From positions 181,962 to 245,961 of the forward strand of contig JAOQAK010000075.1 in the NCBI GenBank assembly GCA_025963635.1: a stretch of 64,000 nt of DNA. Direction: 5' to 3'. Under the pieces are notes generated by a model. It was not told where the DNA came from. It saw only the letters and a list, made by a program, of their open reading frames with translations, and ran no database searches. Source of the stretch: Ferruginibacter sp. Lineage in GTDB: Bacteria; Bacteroidota; Bacteroidia; Chitinophagales; Chitinophagaceae. Made by a program: the position numbers and the translations under genes. Positions 37,001-45,394 of the stretch are shown piece after piece (within the stretch, counting starts at the first letter, position 1; each line of letters starts with the position of its first letter).

Positions 37001-38999
37001 TACCATCCCGGCCTTTGTCGGCAACCCCGCAATCCAGGTGTATACCGCCCCAATTTCCCCGAGCGGAAAAGACGGCGGATTTTCTAACTCGCTCTATTTC
37101 TTTTCGGTCACCAAAAAACAGATTTTGATAACCGCGGATAATAAAACCAAATTTTATGGTGAGAGGCTACCGCGGTTTACTTCTACTGTTCTTGTTGACG
37201 GTGTACCGCTGCAAAATTCAGGGCTATCGCTGGCAGATTTAAAATTAGATCCCATTGTATATGCTACCCCGGCAACCAGTGCCAGCAATGTTGGTATATT
37301 CTTTATCCGGCCCGGCTTCAAAAAGCTTAGCAGCGCAGATTCAGCAATATTTGAAATTTATGATTTTACTTTTGTGGATGGATTGCTTTCAATTAAAAAA
37401 ATGCCACTTATGGTAACCCCAAGGGATACCACGCTGGTGTATGGAGATAAGATAGCCGGGTTTACATTTATCTACAAATTTTATGGCGAATTAATTCCTC
37501 CGTCGGAAATAGCAATGTTCCTTGCCAATATAAAGAGTGCACACCAGGCAACGTTGGACAATAACGTGGTTGCCCTCGTGGACGCAAAAAGTTTATTGAA
37601 CGGAAGAGCCTTAACAGACGCAGATTTGAAGAATATGGGTGTAATGGCGAGTGCAAAATCACTTCTAAATGCGAGAAGTTTATTAAATGCAAAGTCGCTT
37701 CTGAATGGAACGGTGGTAATAGATACAACGAAAGTGGTTGACCTTGCCGTAGCATCAATTTTCAATTACCAGCTTGATTCATCCTCTGCGCCCCTGGTAA
37801 GCGCCAAATCACTCCTGAATGCACGTGGCATCATCAATGCCAAGTCGCTCCTTAATGGCACCGCTTTTGCAAATGCCAAAAGCCTTCTTAACGGAAGTCC
37901 CATATTAAACAGTAATACCGTGGGTGATACAAGTAACCAAAATGTAGTAGTGATCGTTGATGAAGATGATGTGCCGAACCCAACCAATATCTTAACATCA
38001 TTTAAATCCATTAACCTGGTTACCGGCATTACAGCAGGGGAATTTACCATCGTGCCCGGTGCTTTACTTTCCGAAAACTTTGAGGTAACCTACGGATTGG
38101 GCAAACTAACCATCCAACCTGCTTCATTAATTGTAAAAGGAAATGACCTCGTGATTTACCAGGGTGAGCCACTGCCGGCATTCACTTCTGCGATTACGGG
38201 ATTGAAAAATGGAGATCTTGGTTTATCAGGCCCGGTTTACCACCTCACTCCTTCGTATACGGGCGCGGCAGGGGTTTATTCAATCGTTCCGGCGGGCTTA
38301 CAACTGCAATTTAACGAAAGCTATTCAACACAGTATTTGCCTGGTACTTTGTATGCAAATCCAAAAGGGGGAAATGCAAAAGCGATTAAGCCATACCTGT
38401 TTTGTATAGACACTTTGATAAACGACCCATCCGGTTTCAAATACACTGCTAAATTCGCCTATAAAAATGATAACGCTACCGTGTTATTTATTCCAAGGGG
38501 AATAGATAATACCATCACTACATCGGGTTCATATAGTGGACTTCAGCCAGAGGTATTTCAGCCCGGGGGTGGTTTCTTTACTATTCGTTTTGATGGCTCA
38601 AATATAACCTGGACGGTGAAATCATACAATGGGAACCAAAAAATCGCCCTTTCGGGTTCGGCCAATGCTACCTACGAAAAATGCAGGAAAACTGCGCCGG
38701 CTGCAAGAACCAATACTGCTCCCGAAGCTATTACGCTCACGGAAACGGCAGACAGCAAACTCATGGCATATCCGAATCCATCAAAAGGTTGGGTTACCAT
38801 TTCTGTTGATAAAGGGCTGATATCGGAAAAAGATCTCGTTGTGGTAAATACTCCGGGCAAGTCATTTGTGCCAAAGCAGGTTAAAAGAATATCCAATAAC
38901 AGGCTGCAACTCGAGCTTTCAAATTTGTCGCCCGGCATGTATTTTATAAAAGTAAAAGTAGATAACGGGTATAAAATATTCCGCGCTGTTAAATTATAA
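34059..38999 (+). CDS. Multidomain T9SS-exported S8/S53-like serine peptidase with AKSLLN repeats
   Basis: A secreted protein of 1646 residues from the ATG at 34059 (leader ends CNHSSAQ); a GTG 13 codons upstream is less likely. Regions in order: a glycine/asparagine-rich beta-helix-like part (about 30-345; PGTYGNIALSGNRVLTL, GTGIYIFKSI), reminiscent of DUF3494 or DUF7305 adhesin modules; a subtilase-type catalytic region (about 470-910) with Asp514, DEGRAM at 558-563, His568, Asn640 in AAGN and Ser858 in GTSAAAPHAAG; an IPT/TIG-like domain (about 925-1015); MBG-type domains near 1018, 1113 and 1351; the AKSLLN repeat block (1175-1284); and a C-terminal T9SS sorting domain (about 1566-1646, YPNPSKGWVTISVD). 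Function is unknown; adhesion plus proteolysis is inferred. Confidence 0.82.
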   Translation: MSKPLEFHKHIFIIVFILGFFCNHSSAQDDPFKITDFIVFGGRGPIPAGTSVTQPGAPGFGVQIGANSNISNGAVGSYTLVKSTGNAKIGGGIHSGGTIELNNSNSVKGWITAANSANLNGAIFRAGSNSSFGANIDVRGNIVVRGGTLTGKVTHPFGTGYSGPSPSRGEFIKDPAIPMLPTMPVIANFGSNISTTIATSKTLKPGTYGNIALSGNRVLTLSGTGIYIFKSIKNRDYNRIVFDFMNDKSGMFKIYVEEDVAWGNVDANAINGGDASRIYFEVHGRGATSPDGTVAFSLVNGFGGISTKWLGTVWAPFAAINITSAMGSGKLTGAFWSGTQVKIQNGLTLNFAPFRYDTSPEYIYPDYPPPPNYKSNAIIGPELFSLCQNYASGIVPSPYIYHIIGQSVLIEIIATVGQYQTLLQKLQNVYGMTDFVDNGPNTLIITGKIPIANLCKLNDDATIRPYINHCRPLFPAIVSSGVALTNGDIAMHSDLVRNSYNLSGSGIKVGVLSDGYNTIPGDPAHTDILNGDLPGTGNPDHPLPVEILKEYPYGRVSDEGRAMLQTIHDVAPGSPLAFRTGFVSEGDFAQGIIELQEHGCRVIADDVTFITAPFLKDGIAAKAVDLVKSKGVSYFSAAGNFGNRSYESFFTPTSAPPGITGSVHNFGGGDFLQSDSLKPGVYTIVLQWEDSIYSLGQGGALNDLDIYLADDAGNLLFGMNRFNIGSDPIEVLPFVVTANTRTNIMVVRAFGSKNVRFKFIVFRGELKFNEYITGTSTLVGQANAEGAMAVGAIRYTNTPAFGVTIPQVETFSSVGGTPVYGVIRNKPDFSAPDGGNSSVNFGAPNIDGDLFPNFFGTSAAAPHAAGVAALVLEGKKTFYNKDLEPDSVRILLSQTSLDAATPGFDYSSGFGLIQADSAVGTFAVPTPRLTALVLPTTPLFVPGKAPFILKIEGNFLRPTSVITFRGTALATTVLSDTEAMATIPAFVGNPAIQVYTAPISPSGKDGGFSNSLYFFSVTKKQILITADNKTKFYGERLPRFTSTVLVDGVPLQNSGLSLADLKLDPIVYATPATSASNVGIFFIRPGFKKLSSADSAIFEIYDFTFVDGLLSIKKMPLMVTPRDTTLVYGDKIAGFTFIYKFYGELIPPSEIAMFLANIKSAHQATLDNNVVALVDAKSLLNGRALTDADLKNMGVMASAKSLLNARSLLNAKSLLNGTVVIDTTKVVDLAVASIFNYQLDSSSAPLVSAKSLLNARGIINAKSLLNGTAFANAKSLLNGSPILNSNTVGDTSNQNVVVIVDEDDVPNPTNILTSFKSINLVTGITAGEFTIVPGALLSENFEVTYGLGKLTIQPASLIVKGNDLVIYQGEPLPAFTSAITGLKNGDLGLSGPVYHLTPSYTGAAGVYSIVPAGLQLQFNESYSTQYLPGTLYANPKGGNAKAIKPYLFCIDTLINDPSGFKYTAKFAYKNDNATVLFIPRGIDNTITTSGSYSGLQPEVFQPGGGFFTIRFDGSNITWTVKSYNGNQKIALSGSANATYEKCRKTAPAARTNTAPEAITLTETADSKLMAYPNPSKGWVTISVDKGLISEKDLVVVNTPGKSFVPKQVKRISNNRLQLELSNLSPGMYFIKVKVDNGYKIFRAVKL
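37581..37910 (+). repeat. AKSLLN(A/G) protein repeat block inside the T9SS peptidase
   Basis: The 6-7-residue unit AKSLLN followed by A or G occurs six times exactly, with two variants (ARSLLNA, ARGIINA), over residues about 1175-1284. Codons differ from copy to copy: Lys-Ser-Leu-Leu is AAAAGTTTATTG, AAATCACTTCTA, AAGTCGCTTCTG, AAATCACTCCTG, AAGTCGCTCCTT and AAAAGCCTTCTT. This is a conserved peptide motif on diverged DNA. Confidence 0.8.
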
Positions 39000-39011
39000 T
39001 CCGTTTATTTT

Positions 39012-39059
39012 TCATCTTCGTAAAATAAGGAAGCTACTTCTTATATTTTGCGAAGATGA
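39012..39059 (+). terminator. Long hairpin after the T9SS peptidase gene
   Basis: TCATCTTCGTAAAATAAG (39012-39029) pairs with TTATATTTTGCGAAGATGA (39041-39059), with one G-T pair and one bulge. It starts 13 nt past the stop. No strong T-run follows, so termination is likely but not certain. Confidence 0.5.
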
Positions 39060-39135
39060 TTGCTATTGAAACCAGGCTTTGATTACTTGCATAAGCTCCT
39101 TTACTGTATATTTAATGCTGAAATAACTGCTCCAC

Positions 39136-41271
39136 ATGAAATGGAAAATAAAATTGCTGTATTTTTTTACTGTTTTTGTTTCCATTGTAAGTTTTGCCCA
39201 GGAGAATGCAACAGATAGCCTGCAAAGAGTGGTTGCAACCCATAACGATGACAGCCTGAAGGTAAACGCATTGATCAGCCTTGCCACTGCAGGGGCTCAA
39301 TCGGAACCACAAAAAGCCATAGAGTATGCAATAAAGGCGAAAGAACTGGCCACCAAAGTTGGGTACAAAAAGGGCCTTGGTTACGCATATAAATGGATGG
39401 GCATCATTAATAATTACAAGGGGAAATATTTTGAAGCGCTTGATTATTCCAATAAATCATTGAATGTATTTGAATCAATCGGAGATGAAGTGGGTATTTC
39501 AAACCTGCTGAATAACCTGGGTTATTTTTATGGCGATAAAGGGAAAGATCCAAAGGCGCTTGAATATTATCAGAAATCACTTCAGTTGGCCCGCAAACAT
39601 GGTAATAAGCTCAGGATAGCAACCGCCCTGCAAAATATAGGAGTCATCTATTTCAAAAATCCTGCTACTAATGAAAAGGCGTTGGAGTATTATCTCGAAG
39701 CCTTACCCCTCGCACTGGAAGTAAAGGACCAGGAATCAATTGGTACCATCAATACAAACATTGGTGAGGTTTATCTTGTGAAAAAAGATTTTGACAAGGC
39801 GCTCTTTTATTTTCAACAAGCAGAAAAAGTGTACGATGGCTCCCCAAGCGTGGCATATACTTACAATGATATCGGTAAATTGTACAGGCAAAAAAAAGAT
39901 TACACGTCCGCCCTCATTTATTACAACAAAGCTTACGAGATAGCAAACAAAATCAGTTCAACGCTTGATATGTGCCAATCCTTTATCGGTATTGCACAGG
40001 TATATATGGAACAAAACCTGGTAAAGGATGCATTGGCTGCTTATAAAAAAGCTTTGACACTGGCGCAGGAATTGAATGCAGTTCCGGAAATGAAGGAAAT
40101 CTATGAAGGCTTATCCACAGCATACGCAAAAACTGCCGATTACAAAAGCGCCTATTCTTCCCAAACCCTGCTTACAGCCTTGTACAATACGGAGAATGAC
40201 CAGAAGCTTAGCTTCAATACGGCAACATTTGAATACAACATTGAAATACAGAAACAGCTGGGTCAATATAACCTGCTGATGAAAGAAAAAGCTTTGCAAA
40301 AACTTGAGCTGGAAAAGGAAAAGTTTGCTAAAAACGCGTCCATTGCGGTATTAAGTACACTGATGGTCATCGCCCTCATCCTTTTAATAAATAACATGCA
40401 GCGAAAGAAATTAAATCGATTGCTGTATAAACAAAAAGGTGAAATCGAGGTCCAGAAGAGGAGCGTGGAAGAAGCGCTTGCAAATCTAAAAATTACCCAA
40501 TCACAACTAGTTCAATCGGAAAAAATGGCTTCACTTGGCGAACTCACCGCGGGTATTGCACATGAAATTCAAAACCCATTGAATTTTATAAATAATTTTT
40601 CTGATTTGAATACAGAACTGATTGAGGAGATGCTGGTGGAAATGAACAAGGGAAATACAGACGAGGTTAAAGGTATTGCAAGTAATATTTCAAACAATGA
40701 GCAAAAAATAAATCATCACGGTAAGCGGGCCGATTCCATTGTAAAAGGCATGCTACAACATTCAAGAACCAGCACGGGCAAAAAAGAGCCAACTGATATC
40801 AACGCATTGGCGGATGAATGTTTACGTTTAAGTTATCATGGCCTGCGATCAAAAGATAATTCTTTCAATGCCACGTTGCAAACAGACTTTGATGCATCTA
40901 TCGGCAAAGCAAATATTAACCCACAGGATGTAGGAAGAGTAATCCTTAATTTAGTCAGCAATGCATTTTATTCAGTATCGGATAAAAAGAAAAAACTCGG
41001 AGACAAGTACGAACCGATCGTTTCTGTCAGTACAAAAAAAGCAAAGGGCAAAATAGAAGTACACATAAAAGACAACGGCAACGGCATCCCGCAAAAAGTA
41101 TTGGACAAAATCTTCCAGCCATTCTTTACTACGAAACCAACGGGGCACGGAACAGGACTGGGTTTGTCACTGAGTTATGATATCGTTAAAGCACATGGCG
41201 GAGAAATAAATGTGGAAACAATAGAGGGTGAAGGTGTTGAATTTATAATAGTATTACCGGTAAGCGCTTAG
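39136..41271 (+). CDS. TPR-domain sensor histidine kinase
   Basis: A 711-residue membrane sensor. The signal peptide (ending VSFAQ) is followed by a periplasmic superhelix of about eight tetratricopeptide repeats (about 25-390; for example ALEYYQKSLQLARKHGNKLR). Then come one membrane helix (about 398-418, SIAVLSTLMVIALILLI), a coiled coil, a HisKA-type domain with His476 in GIAHEIQNPLNF and an HATPase (NLVSNAFYS, DNGNGIP, GTGLGLSLSYD). There is no receiver or DNA-binding domain. It is the first gene of a four-gene plus-strand signalling series. The TPR region may sense a protein or peptide; the signal is unknown. Confidence 0.9.
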   Translation: MKWKIKLLYFFTVFVSIVSFAQENATDSLQRVVATHNDDSLKVNALISLATAGAQSEPQKAIEYAIKAKELATKVGYKKGLGYAYKWMGIINNYKGKYFEALDYSNKSLNVFESIGDEVGISNLLNNLGYFYGDKGKDPKALEYYQKSLQLARKHGNKLRIATALQNIGVIYFKNPATNEKALEYYLEALPLALEVKDQESIGTINTNIGEVYLVKKDFDKALFYFQQAEKVYDGSPSVAYTYNDIGKLYRQKKDYTSALIYYNKAYEIANKISSTLDMCQSFIGIAQVYMEQNLVKDALAAYKKALTLAQELNAVPEMKEIYEGLSTAYAKTADYKSAYSSQTLLTALYNTENDQKLSFNTATFEYNIEIQKQLGQYNLLMKEKALQKLELEKEKFAKNASIAVLSTLMVIALILLINNMQRKKLNRLLYKQKGEIEVQKRSVEEALANLKITQSQLVQSEKMASLGELTAGIAHEIQNPLNFINNFSDLNTELIEEMLVEMNKGNTDEVKGIASNISNNEQKINHHGKRADSIVKGMLQHSRTSTGKKEPTDINALADECLRLSYHGLRSKDNSFNATLQTDFDASIGKANINPQDVGRVILNLVSNAFYSVSDKKKKLGDKYEPIVSVSTKKAKGKIEVHIKDNGNGIPQKVLDKIFQPFFTTKPTGHGTGLGLSLSYDIVKAHGGEINVETIEGEGVEFIIVLPVSA

Positions 41272-41482
41272 CAACATCTAGGCATTTATTATCGTATACA
41301 ACAATGTAATTGAATTGTACAAAATGAAAAGGCTATTCGGGTGAAGAAATTAATAGATTTAATTACGAGGAAATATTGAACTAAAATCATCAATTACATT
41401 ACACGAATTGATGCCTGGCAGAAAGAATCAAATCTCTTCTACATGGAAATAATTTAACCCTCATCCATCTTATATTAGTATT

Positions 41483-42826
41483 ATGTATTTAGAAATCGTA
41501 TTAGCCTTTTTCATTTTCCGATATCTTCGTAAATCCCTGCCTGCTGATGCATTACTTCAATGGGATAAAATTTTCGTAGGCGGCATGGCACTTTCTGCTG
41601 CGCTCGTGGTAATGGGAGTGATGCTGCGTGACAATACACAAATCACAAAGTGGTTTACACATGCGATGTTATTGGGGCTGATTTACCTTGTATTTAAACA
41701 AAAGGAATTGGCACCGGCAAAACAACTGATGTATTCCATATTACCTTATATCGCATTATCGGTTTTGAAAGACCTGGTTCTGCTAATCAGTCCTGCTTTT
41801 TCCCGTGATATGAACGACTATTTTGAAACCGCCACTCTGTTTGCTATTATCTGGATGATTGCCATGTGGATGATTACAAGAAAACAAAAAAAGGCACTTG
41901 AAAAAGAAAAGGCTAAAACGCTGGAAATTGAAAAAGAAAGCAGGATTATCGAATCATTAAAGGCAGCATTGGAAGTACAGGTGGCAGAACGTACTGCTGC
42001 GCTTACCCAACAGAAAGAAACATTGCAGCAAGCTCTTGATGAATTGAAAGCCACGCAGGCACAATTAATTCAGTCGGAAAAAATGGCTTCATTGGGCGAA
42101 CTTACGGCGGGCATTGCCCATGAAATTCAGAATCCTTTGAATTTCGTCAATAATTTTTCTGAGATCAATACAGAATTGATCGATGAGATGCAACAGGAAA
42201 TGGACAAAGGAAACCTGGAAGATGCCAAAGCAATTGGAAACGATATCAGGGACAATGAACAAAAAATAAATCATCATGGCAAACGTGCCGACGCAATCGT
42301 TAAAGGTATGTTGCAACATAGCCGGAGTAGCACCGGGATAAAAGAAGCAACCAATATTAACAATCTCGCAGATGAATACCTTCGGTTAGCTTACCATGGA
42401 TTAAGAGCAAAGGATAAATCGTTCAATGCATCCATGAAAACTGATTATGATGAAAGTGTTGGAACCATCCAGGTAATTCCCCAGGATATTGGCCGCGTAA
42501 TTCTTAACTTGATTACCAATGCTTTTTATGCTGTGGCGGAAAAGAAAAAAATGCTTGGCGATGGGTATGACCCAACCGTTTGTGTGAGTACAAAAAAGCT
42601 GGCAGAGAAGGTAATGATTGCTGTGAAAGATAATGGCAACGGCATTCCGCAAAAAGTATTGGATAAAATTTTTCAACCATTTTTTACTACCAAGCCCACA
42701 GGGCAGGGCACTGGGTTAGGATTGAGTATGAGTTATGATATTGTTAACAAGGTGCATGGTGGCGAAATAATTGTAGACACGGAGGAAGGGGAATGCACCA
42801 CCTTCACTATTTATTTACCTGTATAA
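41483..42826 (+). CDS. Membrane sensor histidine kinase, paralogue of the upstream kinase
   Basis: A 447-residue inner-membrane protein. The N-terminal 135 or so residues form about four membrane helices without a large sensing domain. A coiled coil (about 140-200) follows, then a kinase core with His213 in GIAHEIQNPLNFVNNF, NLITNAFYAV, DNGNGIP and GTGLGLSMSYD. The core is strikingly close to that of the upstream kinase (for example SEKMASLGELTAGIAHEIQN is shared exactly), which indicates duplication with exchange of the sensor part. Its stop lies 17 bp before the response regulator start. The two kinases may feed the same regulators or form mixed pairs. Confidence 0.9.
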   Translation: MYLEIVLAFFIFRYLRKSLPADALLQWDKIFVGGMALSAALVVMGVMLRDNTQITKWFTHAMLLGLIYLVFKQKELAPAKQLMYSILPYIALSVLKDLVLLISPAFSRDMNDYFETATLFAIIWMIAMWMITRKQKKALEKEKAKTLEIEKESRIIESLKAALEVQVAERTAALTQQKETLQQALDELKATQAQLIQSEKMASLGELTAGIAHEIQNPLNFVNNFSEINTELIDEMQQEMDKGNLEDAKAIGNDIRDNEQKINHHGKRADAIVKGMLQHSRSSTGIKEATNINNLADEYLRLAYHGLRAKDKSFNASMKTDYDESVGTIQVIPQDIGRVILNLITNAFYAVAEKKKMLGDGYDPTVCVSTKKLAEKVMIAVKDNGNGIPQKVLDKIFQPFFTTKPTGQGTGLGLSMSYDIVNKVHGGEIIVDTEEGECTTFTIYLPV

Positions 42827-42843
42827 TTTCTAAAATTAACCCG

Positions 42844-43218
42844 ATGAAAATCCTGGTAGTTGATGATGAAACAGATATTCAAACATTGTTTGAGCAGCGC
42901 TTCCGGAAAGAGATCCGGCAAAAACTGGTCGAATTTGTTTTTGCCTTTTCCGGAGAAGATGCACTGAATTATCTTAACCATCATGAACATGAAGTGGTAT
43001 TGATATTGTCTGATATCAATATGCCCGGAATGAGTGGGATTGAGTTGTTGAGACAGATAAAACAAAAACACCTTACACCTCCCCCGGTGGTGATGATGAT
43101 CACTGCTTATGGAGATGCAGAAAACTTTAACATGGCCAAACAATTGGGGGCGGATGATTTTTTAACCAAACCGGTGGATTTTAATTTATTAAAAGAAAAA
43201 CTAAAATTAGTTAGCTGA
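42844..43218 (+). CDS. Single-domain response regulator
   Basis: A 124-residue CheY-like receiver with no output domain. The start at 42844 (MKILVVDDETDI) is preferred because the longer frame from 42793 overlaps the kinase gene. The acidic pair is Asp7/Asp8, the phosphoacceptor Asp57 in LILSDINMPGMSG, Thr in MITAYGD, and Lys in FLTKPVDF. The stop codon overlaps the next start (TGATG at 43216-43220), so it is translationally coupled to the cyclase gene. It may act as a phosphate sink or shuttle between the two kinases and the cyclase. Confidence 0.92.
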   Translation: MKILVVDDETDIQTLFEQRFRKEIRQKLVEFVFAFSGEDALNYLNHHEHEVVLILSDINMPGMSGIELLRQIKQKHLTPPPVVMMITAYGDAENFNMAKQLGADDFLTKPVDFNLLKEKLKLVS

Positions 43219-44258
43219 TGGCAAAAATATTAGTGGCTGATGACGAAGCGGACCTGGAAACGCTTATTAAACAAAAGTTTCGCCAAAAAATAAGGGATCA
43301 GCAATATGAATTCCTTTTTGCTGCGGACGGCAATGAAGCATTGAATAAAATTCAGCAACACCCCGACGTAGATATCGTACTGAGCGACATCAATATGCCC
43401 GGAATGGACGGGCTAACGCTGCTTAGCAGGCTGAGCGAAACCAGTCCGCTAATCAAGTCAGTTATTATTTCCGCCTATGGCGATATGGGTAATATTCGTA
43501 CAGCCATGAACCGTGGCGCTTTTGATTTCATCACCAAGCCGATCAATTTTGAAGACCTTTCACTAACGATGGAAAAAACCATCCGGCAGGTTAACCAGGT
43601 ACGTGAAACCCTCAAGGCCATCAAGGAAAACAATATTCTTAAAATGTATGTGGATCAAACCGTGCTGAATTTTATGGGCAGCCAGGAATTTGAATCTTCC
43701 CTGGTGAAGAATGAAGTGGTGGAAGCCACCGTTGTTTTCATCGATATCTGTTGCTTTACTTCCATCAGCGAAAAAGAATCTCCGGATACCGTCGTAAAGT
43801 TATTAAATAATTATTTCGATGTGATGGTGAAAGAAATTATTGCGCAGGGAGGTTATATAGATAAGTTTATCGGTGACGCGGTGATGGCAGTTTTTCGTGG
43901 CAATTACCATCTCGACCGGGCAATTGATGCAAGCCTCGCCGTTAGAAATAAGATAAGAGAACTGCCATCGCTTTACCAGGATGTCTCGTTTACCCCGCAG
44001 GTTTCCATCGGTATCAACAGCGGTGAAATGATATCAGGAAACATTGGTTCTGTTAACCTCCGCCGCCTCGATTATACGGTTGTAGGCGACGTGGTGAACA
44101 CTGCCCAGCGTTTACAATCGGTTGCCGGTGAAAGCCAGGTAGTAATCAATCAAACAGCCTATGACAAGGTTAAAGAGTCGTTCAGTTGCCGCAAACTGGG
44201 TGAGGTAGTGCTCAAGAATAAAACCAACCCCATGAGTATTTATGAAGTGATGGATTGA
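43218..44258 (+). CDS. Response regulator fused to a class III adenylate cyclase
   Basis: A 346-residue soluble protein. The receiver (1-120) has Asp57 in IVLSDINMPGMDG; a linker helix follows, then a class III cyclase domain (about 165-345). Catalytic residues are intact: metal ligands Asp176 (VVFIDICCF) and Asp220 (DKFIGDAVMAVF), adenine-selecting Lys216 and Thr287 (RLDYTVVGD), and transition-state Asn294 and Arg298 (NTAQRL). ATP to cAMP is therefore predicted, switched by phosphorylation from the adjacent kinases. The receiver is similar to the single-domain regulator encoded directly before it. A cAMP-binding target gene is not in the window. Confidence 0.92.
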   Translation: MAKILVADDEADLETLIKQKFRQKIRDQQYEFLFAADGNEALNKIQQHPDVDIVLSDINMPGMDGLTLLSRLSETSPLIKSVIISAYGDMGNIRTAMNRGAFDFITKPINFEDLSLTMEKTIRQVNQVRETLKAIKENNILKMYVDQTVLNFMGSQEFESSLVKNEVVEATVVFIDICCFTSISEKESPDTVVKLLNNYFDVMVKEIIAQGGYIDKFIGDAVMAVFRGNYHLDRAIDASLAVRNKIRELPSLYQDVSFTPQVSIGINSGEMISGNIGSVNLRRLDYTVVGDVVNTAQRLQSVAGESQVVINQTAYDKVKESFSCRKLGEVVLKNKTNPMSIYEVMD

Positions 44259-44347
44259 TGATGCGTTTAAACGATAATTCCTGGTTAAAATTCCGTTCAA
44301 CACTTCGTGGCTGTTTGCATCCCAGCTTTGATTCAAAAACCACCTGG

Positions 44348-45172
44348 CTATTTCCTCGTAAAATATTTATTCATAAAAAGAAGCTGGTACCCAATTGCGT
44401 TGCTCCAGTAATCCCAGGTATGGGCACCGGGGCGGCTTATAAAATCGTGGGGGATATTACTATACAATAACTTTTCATGAAGGTTTCTATTCACCTTGTA
44501 AAAGAAGTCATCTACACCGCAGTCAATGATCAACGCAAGCGAACCGGCAGTCAGTAAATGAGTGAGGTGAATGACACTATTATTTTCCCAACGGTCGGGA
44601 TACAAGGCATATGTACCAAGCCGTTTCGAAATTTCCCAGTTACCGGGGAATGGTGTAATGTCTACTCCCCCACTCATGCTTCCGGCAGCGCCAAAAATAC
44701 CCTGGTGTTTAAACGCAAGGTACAATGCACCATGGCCACCCATACTTAATCCAGTAATTCCCCTGCCGTTCTTTGCTTTAATGGTACTATAATGTTCATC
44801 CACCCATTGTACCAATTCATTCGAAACATAAGTTTCATATTTAAAAGCGCTATCAACAGGACTGTCGAAATACCAACTTGAAAAACCACCGTCGGGGCAT
44901 ACAATTACCAGGTTGTATTGATCTGAATACTGAACTAAGGCCGGCACTTTAGTAATCCAGTCTGCCTGGTTTCCTCCATAGCCGTGCAGCAGGTAGACTA
45001 CGGGAAATTTGTTTCCCTTGCTATAACTGTCCGGCTTTATAACAACTGCTTTAATATTCTTTTTCATAGAGGGGCTGTAGGTAAGCACGGTATCAACCGA
45101 AGCCGCATAAGAAATGCTGACCAGCAAAAAGAAAAGAACCGAGAGGCAAAGTGTATCCTTAAAAAATTTCAT
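44348..45172 (-). CDS. Secreted esterase of the esterase D/CE1-like alpha/beta-hydrolase family
   Basis: A 274-residue exported hydrolase with signal peptide (ending SISYAAS). The alpha/beta-hydrolase signature is complete: VVYLLHGYGGNQADW (oxyanion region), GITGLSMGGHGALY with the nucleophile Ser in GLSMG, Asp in IIDCGVDDFF, and His in RPGAHTWDYW. The family includes feruloyl and acetyl-xylan esterases, mycolyl transferases and S-formylglutathione hydrolase. Export favours a role on plant-derived or cell-surface esters. It is transcribed alone, convergent with the cyclase gene. Confidence 0.87.
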   Translation of the reverse strand: MKFFKDTLCLSVLFFLLVSISYAASVDTVLTYSPSMKKNIKAVVIKPDSYSKGNKFPVVYLLHGYGGNQADWITKVPALVQYSDQYNLVIVCPDGGFSSWYFDSPVDSAFKYETYVSNELVQWVDEHYSTIKAKNGRGITGLSMGGHGALYLAFKHQGIFGAAGSMSGGVDITPFPGNWEISKRLGTYALYPDRWENNSVIHLTHLLTAGSLALIIDCGVDDFFYKVNRNLHEKLLYSNIPHDFISRPGAHTWDYWSNAIGYQLLFMNKYFTRK

Positions 45173-45394
45173 GTGTACAAATGTTTGGTTTATGAATATG
45201 GATAAGAACGATTATACGATTTACTGGTAATGAATTTTGAAAACAGTGTTATTCACGCCTTAAAACAATGTGATTACAACATGCTCATTCAGGTGCACAA
45301 TATCCGCATTATAGGACAGCCATCAAAACTATTTTGGCTTTTCGGAACTACAGCTGGAGTATATAAATAAACATATTGGATAAATCAGATAAAG

